Shown here piece after piece: positions 30,060 to 38,549 of a DNA stretch of 64,000 nucleotides; position 1 is the first letter of the stretch; the number at the start of each line of letters is the position of its first letter. A model generated the notes under the pieces. That model did no database searches and was not told where the DNA came from. It saw nothing but the letters and a program-made list of their open reading frames with translations. Position numbers and translations under genes: made by a program. The DNA comes from Streptomyces sp. NBC_00663 (GTDB taxonomy: Bacteria; Actinomycetota; Actinomycetes; Streptomycetales; Streptomycetaceae), in the NCBI RefSeq assembly GCF_036226885.1, contig NZ_CP109027.1, positions 2,914,001 through 2,978,000 of the forward strand. Reading direction: 5' to 3'.

Positions 30060-31176
30060 CGGCGGCTGTCGCGCGCGTGGTCGACGCGATCGTCGCCGAA
30101 CCCACCACGCGCGTGCCGTCGTAGAGCACGATCGCCTGGCCGGGGGCGACCCCGCGGACCGGCTCCGTGAAGGAGACCCGGAGCTCGCCGTCGACCAGTT
30201 CCGCGCTCACCTCGGTCTCGCCGCCGTGGGCGCGGAGCTGGGCGGTGTAGGTGCCGGGGCCCTCGGGCGCCGTCCCGCACCAGCGGGGCTTGATCGCGGT
30301 GAGGGCGCTCACGTCCAGGGACGCGGCCGGGCCGACCGTCACCGTGTTGTCCACCGGGGAGATGTCCAGGACGTAGCGCGGCTTGCCGTCGGCGGCCGGG
30401 GTGCCGATGCGCAGGCCCTTGCGCTGGCCGATGGTGAAGCCGAACGCGCCCTCGTGGGTGCCGACCTTCGAGCCCGACTCGTCGAGGATGTCGCCCTCGG
30501 CCTTGCCGAGCCGGTTCGCGAGGAAGCCCTGGGTGTCGCCGTCGGCGATGAAGCAGATGTCGTGCGAGTCGGGCTTCTTGGCGACCGCCAGCCCCCTGCG
30601 CTCGGCCTCGGCGCGGATCTCGTCCTTGGTCGTCACGGTGTCGCCGAGCGGGAAGAGGGCGTGGGCCAGCTGCTTCTCGTCCAGGACGCCGAGGACGTAC
30701 GACTGGTCCTTGGCCATGTCGGAGGCGCGGTGCAGCTCGCGGGAGCCGTCCTCGCCGACGATCACCTGGGCGTAGTGGCCCGTGCAGACCGCGTCGAAGC
30801 CGAGCGCGAGCGCCTTGTCGAGCAGGGCCGCGAACTTGATCTTCTCGTTGCAGCGCAGACACGGGTTGGGGGTGCGCCCGGCCTCGTACTCGGCGACGAA
30901 GTCCTCGACCACGTCCTCGCGGAAGCGGTCGGCGAGGTCCCAGACGTAGAACGGGATGCCGATGACGTCGGCCGCGCGGCGGGCGTCGCGTGAGTCCTCG
31001 ATGGTGCAACAGCCACGCGCGCCCGTGCGGAACGATTGCGGGTTCGCCGAGAGGGCGAGGTGGACACCGGTCACGTCATGGCCGGCCTCGGCGGCACGGG
31101 CGGCGGCGACGGCGGAGTCCACGCCACCGGACATGGCGGCGAGGACGCGGAGGGGGCGCTGCGTGGAGTGAGTCAT
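30049..31176 (-). CDS. mnmA: tRNA-specific 2-thiouridylase
   Basis: 375 residues. MnmA adds sulphur to U34 of Lys, Glu and Gln tRNAs, using ATP and a persulphide from a cysteine desulfurase. Visible: the PP-loop SGGVDS (residues 16-21), catalytic Cys106 in [12 protein letters not shown], and the second catalytic Cys in [11 protein letters not shown]. The ATG at 31176 follows GGAGGAG. The ending RATAAATA is Ala/Thr-rich low complexity and lies over the end of the opposing hydrolase gene. A cysteine desulfurase gene lies two genes away (31958). Confidence 0.96.
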   Translation of the reverse strand: MTHSTQRPLRVLAAMSGGVDSAVAAARAAEAGHDVTGVHLALSANPQSFRTGARGCCTIEDSRDARRAADVIGIPFYVWDLADRFREDVVEDFVAEYEAGRTPNPCLRCNEKIKFAALLDKALALGFDAVCTGHYAQVIVGEDGSRELHRASDMAKDQSYVLGVLDEKQLAHALFPLGDTVTTKDEIRAEAERRGLAVAKKPDSHDICFIADGDTQGFLANRLGKAEGDILDESGSKVGTHEGAFGFTIGQRKGLRIGTPAADGKPRYVLDISPVDNTVTVGPAASLDVSALTAIKPRWCGTAPEGPGTYTAQLRAHGGETEVSAELVDGELRVSFTEPVRGVAPGQAIVLYDGTRVVGSATIASTTRATAAATA

Positions 31177-31236
31177 AACTCCTCCAGGGTACGGGGGCGC
31201 GGGAACCGGAGCCCACGAGTATCCGTTCACGATCAC

Positions 31237-31914
31237 ATGGGGGCGACAGAGGCATCCAAGGACGGCGACCGGCGCATCGGCCGGCGCGCCCTGCTGATCG
31301 GCGGCGCGGGGGCCGCGATCGGCACAGGCGTGCTGGCGCGGGACGAGCTGGCGCGTCTGTGGTGGCGTACGCCCGGCGTGGAGAAGCCCCGCAAGGCGGG
31401 CGAGGTCGACTTCGCGGGCGCGCGCTGGGTGGCGGCGTCGGAGGCGAACTGGCGGCGTGCGGACCGGCCCGACGACTACGGCATAGACATGGTGATCGTC
31501 CATGTCACCCAGGGCAGCCTCTCCAGCGCGGTGAAGGCCTTCCAGGACCCGGGGCACCAAGCGGCGGCGCACTACATAGTCGGCCAGAACGGCCGCGTCA
31601 CCCAGATGATCCGCGAGCTGGACGTGGCGTACCACGCGGGCAACCGCGACTACAACGAACGCAGTGTCGGTATCGAGCACGAGGGATTCGTGGACCGGCC
31701 GCAGGACTTCACGGACGAGATGTACGCGGCCTCGGCGCGTCTGACGGCGAGGATCTGCGCGCGCTACGACATACCCGTCGACCGCGAGCACATCATCGGC
31801 CATGTCGAGGTGCCGGGCACGGACCACACCGACCCGGGCGAGCACTGGGACTGGGACCGGTACATGAAGCTGGTGCGCACGGCGCGCACCGCCACCGCCA
31901 CCGCCACCGCCTGA
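31237..31914 (+). CDS. N-acetylmuramoyl-L-alanine amidase (Amidase_2), probably Tat-exported
   Basis: 225 residues. The N-terminus has a twin-arginine-like pattern ([23 protein letters not shown]), then an Amidase_2/PGRP catalytic domain: zinc ligand His in [45 protein letters not shown], and the C-terminal ligands in [19 protein letters not shown]. It should cut the amide link between muramic acid and the stem peptide during wall turnover. The last codons are an ACCGCC repeat (Thr-Ala). It starts 60 bp from the divergent mnmA. Confidence 0.87.
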   Translation: MGATEASKDGDRRIGRRALLIGGAGAAIGTGVLARDELARLWWRTPGVEKPRKAGEVDFAGARWVAASEANWRRADRPDDYGIDMVIVHVTQGSLSSAVKAFQDPGHQAAAHYIVGQNGRVTQMIRELDVAYHAGNRDYNERSVGIEHEGFVDRPQDFTDEMYAASARLTARICARYDIPVDREHIIGHVEVPGTDHTDPGEHWDWDRYMKLVRTARTATATATA

Positions 31915-31957
31915 CGGGTGCTCACCGCCCCTTCGCGGAACCCGCGCAATCCCCGCG

Positions 31958-33121
31958 CTAGGTCAGCCCCGCCGCGCGTGCCCGTTCCACCGCCGGGCCG
32001 ATGGCCTTGGCCACCGCTTCCACGTCCGCCTCCGTGGAGGTGTGGCCGAAGGAGAAGCGCAGGGTGCCGCGGGCCAGGTCGGGGTCGGTGCCGGTGGCCA
32101 GGAGGACATGGCTGGGCTGGGCGACGCCGGCGGTGCAGGCGGAGCCGGTGGAGCACTCGATGCCCTGGGCGTCGAGAAGCAGCAGCAGCGAGTCGCCCTC
32201 GCAGCCCGGGAAGGTGAAGTGGGCGTTGGCGGGAAGCCGGTCCACCGGGTCGCCGCCGAGGATCGCGTCCGGGACCGCCGTACGGACCGCCTCGACGAGC
32301 GCGTCGCGCAGTGCGCCGATCTCGCGGGCGAACCACTCGCGCTGCTCGGCGGCGAGCCGGCCGGCGACGGCGAAGGAGGCGATGGCGGGCACGTCGAGGG
32401 TGCCGGAGCGGACGTGACGCTCCTGGCCGCCGCCGTGCAGAACCGGTACGGGCGTGTACTCGCGGCCCAGCAACAGGGCGCCGATGCCGTACGGACCGCC
32501 GACCTTGTGGCCGGAGACCGTCATCGCGGCCAGCCCCGAGGCGGCGAAGTCGACGGGGATCTGGCCGTAGGCCTGGACCGCGTCGGCGTGCAGCGGGACG
32601 CCGAACTCGGCGCAGACGTTGGCCAGTTCGCGGACCGGCAGGATCGTGCCGATCTCGTTGTTGGCCCACATGACGGTGGCGAGGGCCACGTCGTCGGGGT
32701 CGCGGGCGATGGCCTCGCGCAGGGCGTCGGGGTGGACGCGGCCGTAGGTGTCGACCGGGAGGTACTCGACGGTGGCGCCCTCGTGTTCGCCGAGCCAGTG
32801 GACGGCGTCGAGGACGGCGTGATGCTCCACGGGGCTGGCGAGCACCCGGGTGCGGGCCGGGTCGGCGTCGCGACGGGACCAGTACAGGCCCTTCACGGCG
32901 AGGTTGTCGGCCTCGGTGCCGCCGGAGGTGAAGACGACCTCGCTGGGGCGGGCGCCGAGGGATTCGGCGAGCGCCTCGCGGGACTCCTCGACGGTGCGCC
33001 TCGCACGGCGGCCGGCCGCGTGGAGGGCGGAGGCGTTGCCGGTGACGGCCAGCTGTGCGGCGAGCGCCTCGACTGCCTCGGGAAGCATCGGGGTGGTCGC
33101 GGCGTGGTCGAGGTAAGCCAT
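31958..33121 (-). CDS. Cysteine desulfurase (NifS/IscS class)
   Basis: 387 residues, PLP-dependent, giving sulphur from cysteine as an enzyme persulphide. The N-terminus [10 protein letters not shown], the PLP lysine Lys206 in [12 protein letters not shown], and catalytic Cys329 in STGSACTAG are intact. The context, near mnmA, suggests it supplies sulphur for tRNA 2-thiouridine, although Fe-S assembly is also possible. The ATG at 33121 is the natural start. Ends 44 bp from the convergent amidase gene. Confidence 0.93.
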   Translation of the reverse strand: MAYLDHAATTPMLPEAVEALAAQLAVTGNASALHAAGRRARRTVEESREALAESLGARPSEVVFTSGGTEADNLAVKGLYWSRRDADPARTRVLASPVEHHAVLDAVHWLGEHEGATVEYLPVDTYGRVHPDALREAIARDPDDVALATVMWANNEIGTILPVRELANVCAEFGVPLHADAVQAYGQIPVDFAASGLAAMTVSGHKVGGPYGIGALLLGREYTPVPVLHGGGQERHVRSGTLDVPAIASFAVAGRLAAEQREWFAREIGALRDALVEAVRTAVPDAILGGDPVDRLPANAHFTFPGCEGDSLLLLLDAQGIECSTGSACTAGVAQPSHVLLATGTDPDLARGTLRFSFGHTSTEADVEAVAKAIGPAVERARAAGLT

Positions 33122-33173
33122 GGTGACCCGATTCTACGGGCCCGGTTGCGGGGATCGGCTTTCAGGCCCGCCC

Positions 33174-33458
33174 CTAGAAGCTCCAGGACACCGTGCTGTC
33201 CATCTGCATGGCGGCGACCAGGACGAGGAGGTCGGCGATGCCGAGACCCAGGCCGAGGAAGGCGCGGCCGCGACGGGCGGTGCCGCGCCACAGGGCGACG
33301 GTCGCCAGGGCGATGGCGACGGGGCCGAGGAAGATGTTGAGGACGAGGAGGCCTACGAGGCCGAGGATGAAGGCGGCCACGGCCATGCCGTCGGCGTCGC
33401 GGGCGGCGGGGCGGGTGTCGGTGGTGGTGGTTTCGGTGCGCGATGCGGTGAGCTGCAT
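33174..33458 (-). CDS. DUF4190-type small membrane protein
   Basis: 94 residues: a Thr/Arg-rich start, then DADGMAVAAFILGLVGLLVLNIFLGPVAIALATVALWRGTARRGRAFLGLGLGIADLLVLVAAM, two to three helices in the DUF4190 pattern. Function unknown. The ATG at 33458 follows GGGGGAC by about 8 nt. It lies 35 bp after the 54-aa gene in the same direction and is presumably in one transcript controlled from the boxes at 33716-33737. Confidence 0.8.
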   Translation of the reverse strand: MQLTASRTETTTTDTRPAARDADGMAVAAFILGLVGLLVLNIFLGPVAIALATVALWRGTARRGRAFLGLGLGIADLLVLVAAMQMDSTVSWSF

Positions 33459-33493
33459 GGTGATCAGTCCCCCAGAACGGGTGAGTCTGCGGA

Positions 33494-33658
33494 TCAGTGG
33501 GTCGAGCTGTGACGACGTGCGTGGCGCTCGCGGAGCGCGAAGATGCCGAGCCAGCCGGCGATCACGGCGGCGGCGACGGCGGTGAAGGTCAACGGCGCGT
33601 GGGCCACGGTGCCCAGGACGGCGCCGAAGAGCAGGAGTGCGGCGACGAGGAACAGCAT
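33494..33658 (-). CDS. 54-residue single/double-helix membrane protein
   Basis: MLFLVAALLLFGAVLGTVAH, a second hydrophobic stretch ending in IAGWLGIFALRE, and a basic tail RHARRHSSTH. A strong GGAGGGGG stands 9 nt before the ATG. The frame is open for its full 55 codons and codon use is Streptomyces-like. It is the first gene of a two-gene unit with the DUF4190 gene and divergent from a TetR regulator. Function unknown; the context with a FabR-like regulator points to membrane lipid homeostasis, as an inference only. Confidence 0.65.
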   Translation of the reverse strand: MLFLVAALLLFGAVLGTVAHAPLTFTAVAAAVIAGWLGIFALRERHARRHSSTH

Positions 33659-33712
33659 GGGATGCAAACCCCCTCCGAGACGCCCCTCGTGGGCATCTCT
33701 CGTTACGTTTCG

Positions 33713-33740
33713 GTGAACAGTTGTAGTAACAGTTGTTCAC
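33713..33740. promoter_or_regulatory. Paired TetR-type operator boxes
   Basis: Two near-identical 10-bp palindromes, AACAGTTGTA (33716-33725) and AACAGTTGTT (33728-33737), lie 12 bp apart centre to centre, bounded by GTG on the left and CAC on the right so that the whole block is GTGAACA...TGTTCAC. A 12-bp perfect palindrome GACTCTAGAGTC follows at 33742-33753. They sit upstream of the 54-aa gene. Half-site GTGAACA resembles, from memory, the boxes bound by FabR/DesT repressors. Confidence 0.6.
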
Positions 33741-33784
33741 TGACTCTAGAGTCTAGCGCGCGTGACTACTTCTCAATTCCAGAG

Positions 33785-33794
33785 AACAGTTGTT
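33785..33794. promoter_or_regulatory. Third operator box, next to the TetR start
   Basis: AACAGTTGTT again, perfectly palindromic, ending 10 bp before the ATG of the TetR gene. This placement predicts negative autoregulation. Confidence 0.55.
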
Positions 33795-33804
33795 TACTGA
33801 TGAC

Positions 33805-34431
33805 ATGAGTCACACCCTCGGCATCCGGCAGGCCCAGAAGCAGAAGACCCGACAGGCGCTCCTGGACGCGGCGTTGGGTCTGCTGGAGGAGCAGAGCCTG
33901 AGCAGCCTGGGCCTGCGCGAGGTCACGCGCGCGGTCGGCGTCGCCCCGACCGCCTTCTACCGGCACTTCCGCTCCACCGCGGATCTCGGCACGGCACTGG
34001 TCGAGGAGGCGCTGGGCAGCCTGCACCCGATGATCCGGACGACGGTGTCCGCGGCGGACGACAGCGAACAACGCATAGCGCGCGCCGTCGAGCTGATCGC
34101 CCGTCACGTGGACGCGTACCCCGCACATGTCCGTTTTATCGCCCGGGAACGACATGGCGGGGTCCAGCCGGTGCGGGAGGCCATCCGGGAGCAACTGGCC
34201 CGGTTCGGCCAGGAGGTGAAGGACGAGCTGGCCAAGGACCCCGAGTCCGCCGACTGGAGCGACGACGACCTCCTCATGCTCGCCGATCTCTATGTCGACC
34301 AGATGCTGATCACGGCCTCGCTCTTTCTGGAGGCGCTGGAGGGTCCGGCCGAGGAGCGGGAGCGGGTCGCGCAGGTCGCCACCCGTCAGATGCGCCTCAT
34401 CAGCATCGGCCGGGAGCACTGGCGGGCCTGA
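33805..34431 (+). CDS. TetR-family regulator, FabR/DesT-like
   Basis: 208 residues. The N-terminal helix-turn-helix (QKTRQALLDAALGLLEE; SLGLREVTRAVGVAPTAFYRHF) and the C-terminal segments RFIARERHGGVQPVREAI and QMRLISIGREHW line up well, from memory, with E. coli FabR, which senses the unsaturated/saturated acyl chain balance. The ligand here is therefore probably an acyl thioester, an inference. The ATG at 33805 has no ribosome site; an operator box ends 10 bp before it and the mRNA may be leaderless. It ends at a strong terminator. Confidence 0.85.
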   Translation: MSHTLGIRQAQKQKTRQALLDAALGLLEEQSLSSLGLREVTRAVGVAPTAFYRHFRSTADLGTALVEEALGSLHPMIRTTVSAADDSEQRIARAVELIARHVDAYPAHVRFIARERHGGVQPVREAIREQLARFGQEVKDELAKDPESADWSDDDLLMLADLYVDQMLITASLFLEALEGPAEERERVAQVATRQMRLISIGREHWRA

Positions 34432-34449
34432 GCAGCCCCCCTCAACGCC

Positions 34450-34488
34450 CAGGGGCGGCACTCCCGTTCACCGGGAGTGCCGCCCCTG
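34450..34488. terminator. Bidirectional terminator between TetR and lipoprotein genes
   Basis: A perfect 17-bp stem (CAGGGGCGGCACTCCCG and its complement) with a 5-nt loop TTCAC lies between the convergent ends at 34431 and 34506. Confidence 0.85.
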
Positions 34489-34505
34489 TCGTACGACCCG
34501 CGAGG

Positions 34506-34898
34506 TCAGCTCTTGGTCGCCGACGACGTCGCCTGCCGGCTGGGCGCACCGCTCGGGGCGCCGCTGGGCATCCCGCCGCCACCGCCGCCGGGGCCACCGC
34601 AGCCACCGCCCTGGCCGCCGCCGGGACCGCCCTGACCGCCGCCCTGACCGTCGCTCGGCATGCCCGAGGGCGCACCGGACGGCTGGGCGGTGCCGTTGGC
34701 CGTGGGGGCGCCCGACGGGGCGCCGCTCGGCATGCCCGAGGGGTTGCCGCTGGGCGCGCCGGACGGGGCCTGACAGGACTGCTGTCCGGAGTTGCCGCTG
34801 TTCGAGGAGGACGAGGAGTCGCCCGAGCCACAGGCCACCAGGGCGAGGGGCGAGAGCGCCAGCAGGGCCACCGCGGGGACGAGACGCACACGCTTCAT
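34506..34898 (-). CDS. Pro/Ser/Gly-repeat lipoprotein
   Basis: 130 residues. Signal MKRVRLVPAVALLALSPLAL then lipobox LVAC. The mature chain is low complexity: a Ser/Asn stretch, imperfect repeats of the type PSGAPSGNPSGMPSG, a glycine run GGGQGGPGGGQGGG and again PSGAPSG. It contains only three further Cys or so and no fold I recognise; probably a disordered, wall-spanning surface lipoprotein. The ATG at 34898 has GGAG 9 nt upstream. The 34899-35159 gap beyond it shows nothing I can name. Confidence 0.75.
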   Translation of the reverse strand: MKRVRLVPAVALLALSPLALVACGSGDSSSSSNSGNSGQQSCQAPSGAPSGNPSGMPSGAPSGAPTANGTAQPSGAPSGMPSDGQGGGQGGPGGGQGGGCGGPGGGGGGMPSGAPSGAPSRQATSSATKS

Positions 34899-35159
34899 GA
34901 GAGACAACTCCAGAAAGATGAAGGATTCCTGAGGCGGGCACTCAATCAACGCGCCTTAGGGCTTCCTTGGGCCCGCGCTGTCCCGGGCCTGTGCGTCAGG
35001 CAAAGCGGAGCCAAAGCCACGCCTCTGACCTGGAGTTCGCTTCCGGACCCCGGCCTACTCGCTGGTACAGGTCCGTGACAGAAGCGGTCGGACTTCGCGG
35101 CGCCAGGATCCCTGGCGGGGGACCATCGAAGCAGAGCACCCGACCGGAGAGGCACCGCC

Positions 35160-35738
35160 ATGACCGACCCCCGCCCCCTGTTCAGCCGGGCCACCGGCCA
35201 GGCCGCCGAGCTCATCGCGACGGTACGGCCCGGACAGCTGCCGGATCCCACTCCCTGCACCGACTACGACGTACGCACCCTGCTCAGCCATATCGTCGGC
35301 GCCTGTACCCGCATCGCGGTGTGCGGGGAGCGCGGGAACGGGCTCGACGTCCCGCTGTTCGTGGACGGCGTTCCGGACGACGGCTGGCCACAGGCCTACG
35401 AGGACATCAGGGGCCGGGTCGTCGCGGCGTGGGCGAGCGACGAGCGGCTGGCGACGCCGGTGCGGGTGCCGTGGGGGGAGGTACTGGGCCGGGAGGCGCT
35501 GCCCGCGTATGTGATGGAGGTCGTGACGCACACCTGGGACCTCTCGGAGGGGCTGGGCCGCCCGCTCCCCCTCGACCCCGAACTGGCCGCGTACGCGCTC
35601 GCCGTCGCCCGTGAGGCGCTGCCCGACGACCCGCGCGAGGACCGCCCGTTCCAGCCGGTGGTGACGGCCCCCGAGGGAGCCGACGTCTACGGGGAGCTGG
35701 CGGCCTGGCTCGGGCGGCGGCCGCTCAGCCCAGCCTGA
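35160..35738 (+). CDS. TIGR03086-type DinB-like metal-binding protein
   Basis: 192 residues. The pattern PTPCTDYDVRTLLSHIVGACTRIA, AYVMEVVTHTWDLSEGLG and the final EREDRPFQPVV-type loop match the actinobacterial TIGR03086 family, related to the mycothiol-dependent maleylpyruvate isomerase N-terminal domain: a four-helix bundle with a His-based metal site (His in LSHIV and VVTHTWD). Catalytic role unproven. The ATG follows GGAGAGG. Its last 14 bp overlap the 3' end of the opposing thioesterase-like gene. Confidence 0.78.
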   Translation: MTDPRPLFSRATGQAAELIATVRPGQLPDPTPCTDYDVRTLLSHIVGACTRIAVCGERGNGLDVPLFVDGVPDDGWPQAYEDIRGRVVAAWASDERLATPVRVPWGEVLGREALPAYVMEVVTHTWDLSEGLGRPLPLDPELAAYALAVAREALPDDPREDRPFQPVVTAPEGADVYGELAAWLGRRPLSPA

Positions 35739-36579
35739 CCCGGGCCAGCTGGCGGGACTGCGCGACCAGCCGGTCCGCACTGTCCCAGACCTCGGCGTCC
35801 TCCTCCAGGAAGCCGCCGGCGAGGTTGCGGGTGGTGATGGAGACGCGCAGCGGGCCCGGCGCCGGGCGGCAGCGGACATGGACGGTCAGTTCGACCGTCG
35901 GGACCCAGCCCATGATGCCGATCTCGAAGGCGGTCGGCGGCAGCGCGTCCACCGCGAGGAGCAGCGAGAGCGGGTCGGCGTCGCGGCCGTCGGCCAGGCC
36001 GAACCAGGAGCGCATCTCGCCCTTGCCGGACGGGGCGCCGAGGGCCCAGCCCAGGGTCGAGGGGTCCAGCTTGAGCATCAGGCGCTCGGTGATGGCGGAG
36101 CTGCCCTCGACGGGGGCCGGCCCGTCCTCGGGACCGAAGCACTCGTCCATGGGCGGGAACGCCGGCGGCTTCGCCGTCGTACGGACGTCGTCCGGGAGGG
36201 AGTCCAGGTCGCCGTAGGAGGCGAGGACGCGGATGCGTTCGACCTCGGCGCCCTGCTCGTCGTACTGGAAGAGCGAGGCCTGGCCGGTGGAGAGGGTGCG
36301 GCCGGTGCGGACCACGTCCGTGCGGATCACCGCGGGGCCCGGCTGGGACGCGGTGAGGTAGTGCGCGGAGATCGTGAACGGGTCGGCGTGCGGCAGGGCG
36401 TCCGCGAGGGCGCGGCCGAGGACGGCCAGCAGATAGCCGCCGTTGACGGCGCTGATGATCGTCCAGCCGGCGGAGAGGTCGATGTCGTAGACACCGGGCT
36501 CGCGACGGGTGACCGCGGTGTCCCGGTCGAACTCGCTGTCGCCGATCCTGGCGCGCGTGACGGAGGCTGCTTCTGGCAT
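35725..36579 (-). CDS. Thioesterase-like double hot-dog protein
   Basis: 284 residues resembling acyl-CoA thioesterase II-like (TesB/FcoT-type) proteins: YDIDLSAGWTIISAVNGGYLLAVLGRAL is the first hot-dog helix region, DPFTISAHYLTASQPGPAVIRTDVVRTGRTLSTGQASLFQ the strand region, and the second half repeats the fold and ends EEDAEVWDSADRLVAQSRQLARV. It probably acts on an acyl-CoA; substrate unknown. Start ATG at 36579 chosen because upstream residues are not family-like. Overlaps the convergent TIGR03086 gene by 14 bp. Confidence 0.8.
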   Translation of the reverse strand: MPEAASVTRARIGDSEFDRDTAVTRREPGVYDIDLSAGWTIISAVNGGYLLAVLGRALADALPHADPFTISAHYLTASQPGPAVIRTDVVRTGRTLSTGQASLFQYDEQGAEVERIRVLASYGDLDSLPDDVRTTAKPPAFPPMDECFGPEDGPAPVEGSSAITERLMLKLDPSTLGWALGAPSGKGEMRSWFGLADGRDADPLSLLLAVDALPPTAFEIGIMGWVPTVELTVHVRCRPAPGPLRVSITTRNLAGGFLEEDAEVWDSADRLVAQSRQLARVRLG

Positions 36580-36714
36580 GGCTGAACGGTACAACAAGTG
36601 ATTACTAAGCGGTAGCTTTGGGAATGGACCGTCAGGGTGAGAACAGGGCAATTTCCTGGTAAGTGTCCGTAGTCGTCCCTCAACCCCGCGCCCCGCCGCC
36701 CCCTCTGTAGGGAC

Positions 36715-37938
36715 ATGAGTCTCACCGGGACCGCGTTCCTCTACACGCTGATCGTGCTGTCCGTCGTCGCCGTCGTGCTCCCGCTCGCGCTGTGGTCACG
36801 GCTGCGCGGGCCGAAGCCGGTGCGCGCCCTGGGCCGGCTGCTGATGGTGCTGTTCGCCCAGGGCACCGCGGTCGCGCTCGTCTTCGTGCTGGTCAACAAC
36901 GAGAACAACCTGTACGACGACTGGGCCGACCTCATCGGCACCGGCGACCACGTCCAGCAGGCCGCGAACCTGGGCGTCGACGGCACCGGCGGTATCGCGC
37001 TGAAACGATTGCCCAGGGTCCGCCAGCACTTCACCGACGCCTCGGGGCCCGGCATGGGCGGCGTCCGTGTCACCCAGCTCAAGGGCCGGGTGTCGGGCGT
37101 CGACGCCGAGGTCTACGTCTGGCTGCCCCCGCAGTACCACCAGCCCGCCTACCGGCATCACAAGTTCCCCGTGGTGGAGCTGCTGTCGGGCTACCCGGGC
37201 TCGGCGAAGGCCTGGTTCGGTTCGCTGCACGCGGTGAACCAGCTGCAAGGCCTGATGCGCGACGGCGAGGTGGCGCCGTTCATCCTGGTCGCCCCGCGCA
37301 TGAACCTGCTGGCCGGGGTGGACACCGGGTGCGCCAACATCACGGGCACGGTGAACGCCGACAGCTGGCTCAGCGTCGATGTGCCGAAGATGGTCACGGA
37401 CAACTTCCGCGCCCAGGCGGGCCCCGCGGGCTGGGCCGCCGCCGGGTACTCCGCGGGCGGGCACTGCGCGACCAAGCTCGCCGTCGCCCACCCCGACCGC
37501 TACCGGGCCGCGATCAGCATGTCCGGCTACGACGACCCCATCGGCGAACGCGGCTCGCTGGCCGCCGAGACCCCCGCGCTGCGCCGCGCCAACAACCCCT
37601 ACCTCCTGCTGCGCGACGCCCGCACCCCGCCCGCGGTCGCGCTCTACCAGTCGGGCCAGCCCGGCGACGGCTACGAGGCGGCCACCGGCCTCGAACAGAT
37701 CGCGAAAGCACCGACGACCGTGCACGTCGTCTACGTCCCGAAGAGCGCGGGCGGCCACAACATGGCGCTGTGGCGGCCCCAGGTGGTCCCCGCGTTCCGC
37801 TGGCTGACCGAGGAGATGGGGCTGCTGCACGGCCGAGCCGGCGGGACTATTCCTCGCTCACGGTCGAGCGCCGGTTCCAGGCCCGCGGAGCTCGCCAGTG
37901 GTACCGCATCGCCAGCAGCCGCAGCGCGAAGGCCGTGA
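36715..37938 (+). CDS. Membrane-anchored esterase (alpha/beta hydrolase), 3' end overlapping TRIC gene
   Basis: 407 residues: two N-terminal helices (TLIVLSVVAVVLPLALW; LLMVLFAQGTAVALVFVLV), then an esterase D/antigen-85-like hydrolase facing outward. Nucleophile in AAGYSAGGHCATKLAVAHPDRY; catalytic His in SAGGHNMALWRPQVVPAFRW. The last about 35 residues (RAGGTIPRSRSSAGSRP...) are low complexity and encoded on top of the final 92 bp of the opposing channel gene, so the domain itself ends near residue 372. This may be a genuine read-through tail or reflect a lost stop. Substrate unknown. Confidence 0.82.
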   Translation: MSLTGTAFLYTLIVLSVVAVVLPLALWSRLRGPKPVRALGRLLMVLFAQGTAVALVFVLVNNENNLYDDWADLIGTGDHVQQAANLGVDGTGGIALKRLPRVRQHFTDASGPGMGGVRVTQLKGRVSGVDAEVYVWLPPQYHQPAYRHHKFPVVELLSGYPGSAKAWFGSLHAVNQLQGLMRDGEVAPFILVAPRMNLLAGVDTGCANITGTVNADSWLSVDVPKMVTDNFRAQAGPAGWAAAGYSAGGHCATKLAVAHPDRYRAAISMSGYDDPIGERGSLAAETPALRRANNPYLLLRDARTPPAVALYQSGQPGDGYEAATGLEQIAKAPTTVHVVYVPKSAGGHNMALWRPQVVPAFRWLTEEMGLLHGRAGGTIPRSRSSAGSRPAELASGTASPAAAARRP

Positions 37939-38503
37939 CGACCGCGAGGGAGCTGGTGAACGGGTTCAGGACGTCGTAACGGATGCAGAGCACCACCATC
38001 GTGGCGCCGACGATCGCCGGGACCGCGTACAGGTCACGGTCCCAGCGCAGCAGCGACGGCACCTCGTTGGCCAGCACGTCCCGCAGCACGCCCCCGCCGA
38101 CCGCGGTGGCCAGACCGAGGGTGGCGGACTGGGTGAGGCCGAGCCCGTAGTCGTACGCCTTGGTCGTCCCGGTCACGCAGAACAGGCCGAGGCCCGCCGC
38201 GTCGAAGACGTTCACGCCGAGCTGGATGCGCTCCACCTGCGGGTGCAGGAAGAAGACCAGGAGCGCGGCGAGCAGCGGGGTGATGAAGTACCCCAGGTCC
38301 GTGAAGGCGGCGGGCGGTACGGCACCGATGATCAGGTCCCGGAACAGCCCGCCGCCCAGCGCGGTGACCTCGGCGAGGACGGCGATGCCGAAGACGTCGA
38401 AGTTCTTGCGCACGGCCAGCAGCGCGCCCGAGATGGCGAAGACGAAGATGCCGATCACGTCGAGCGTGTGCTGGACGGAGGGACTGAACAGTTGCTCAAG
38501 CAC
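37847..38503 (-). CDS. Trimeric intracellular cation channel (TRIC/UPF0126) protein
   Basis: 218 residues, seven predicted helices in two homologous halves, each with the glycine-rich motif: AEVTALGGGLFRDLIIG and TAVGGGVLRDVLAN. Prokaryotic TRIC proteins are K+-permeable channels of the inner membrane. GTG at 38503. The end (RAWNRRSTVSEE) lies under the esterase tail on the opposite strand. Confidence 0.9.
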   Translation of the reverse strand: MLEQLFSPSVQHTLDVIGIFVFAISGALLAVRKNFDVFGIAVLAEVTALGGGLFRDLIIGAVPPAAFTDLGYFITPLLAALLVFFLHPQVERIQLGVNVFDAAGLGLFCVTGTTKAYDYGLGLTQSATLGLATAVGGGVLRDVLANEVPSLLRWDRDLYAVPAIVGATMVVLCIRYDVLNPFTSSLAVVTAFALRLLAMRYHWRAPRAWNRRSTVSEE

Positions 38504-38533
38504 CCCACATTCTTACCTGAACATGAGGCTCAC

Positions 38534-38548
38534 CCTTGCAATGCAAGG
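38534..38548. repeat. 15-bp palindrome between M1 peptidase end and TRIC start
   Basis: CCTTGCA-A-TGCAAGG, a perfect 7-bp inverted repeat around one base, 31 bp before the TRIC start codon and directly after the M1 peptidase stop. Could be an operator for the TRIC gene or a short terminator; no T-run. Confidence 0.45.
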
Positions 38549-38549
38549 C

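Noticed and set aside
30049..31845. 598-residue version of MnmA
   Set aside because: The N-terminal extension lies antisense to the amidase; GGAGGAG before the ATG at 31176 sets the start.
31890..31911. ACCGCC repeat at the amidase end as a microsatellite or mobile-element scar
   Set aside because: It is a short in-frame Thr-Ala run of a few units and is common at protein ends in high-GC genomes.
34540..34770. PSG repeats of the lipoprotein as a CRISPR or tandem-repeat array
   Set aside because: The repeats are short, imperfect and in frame with a clear lipoprotein; no spacers.
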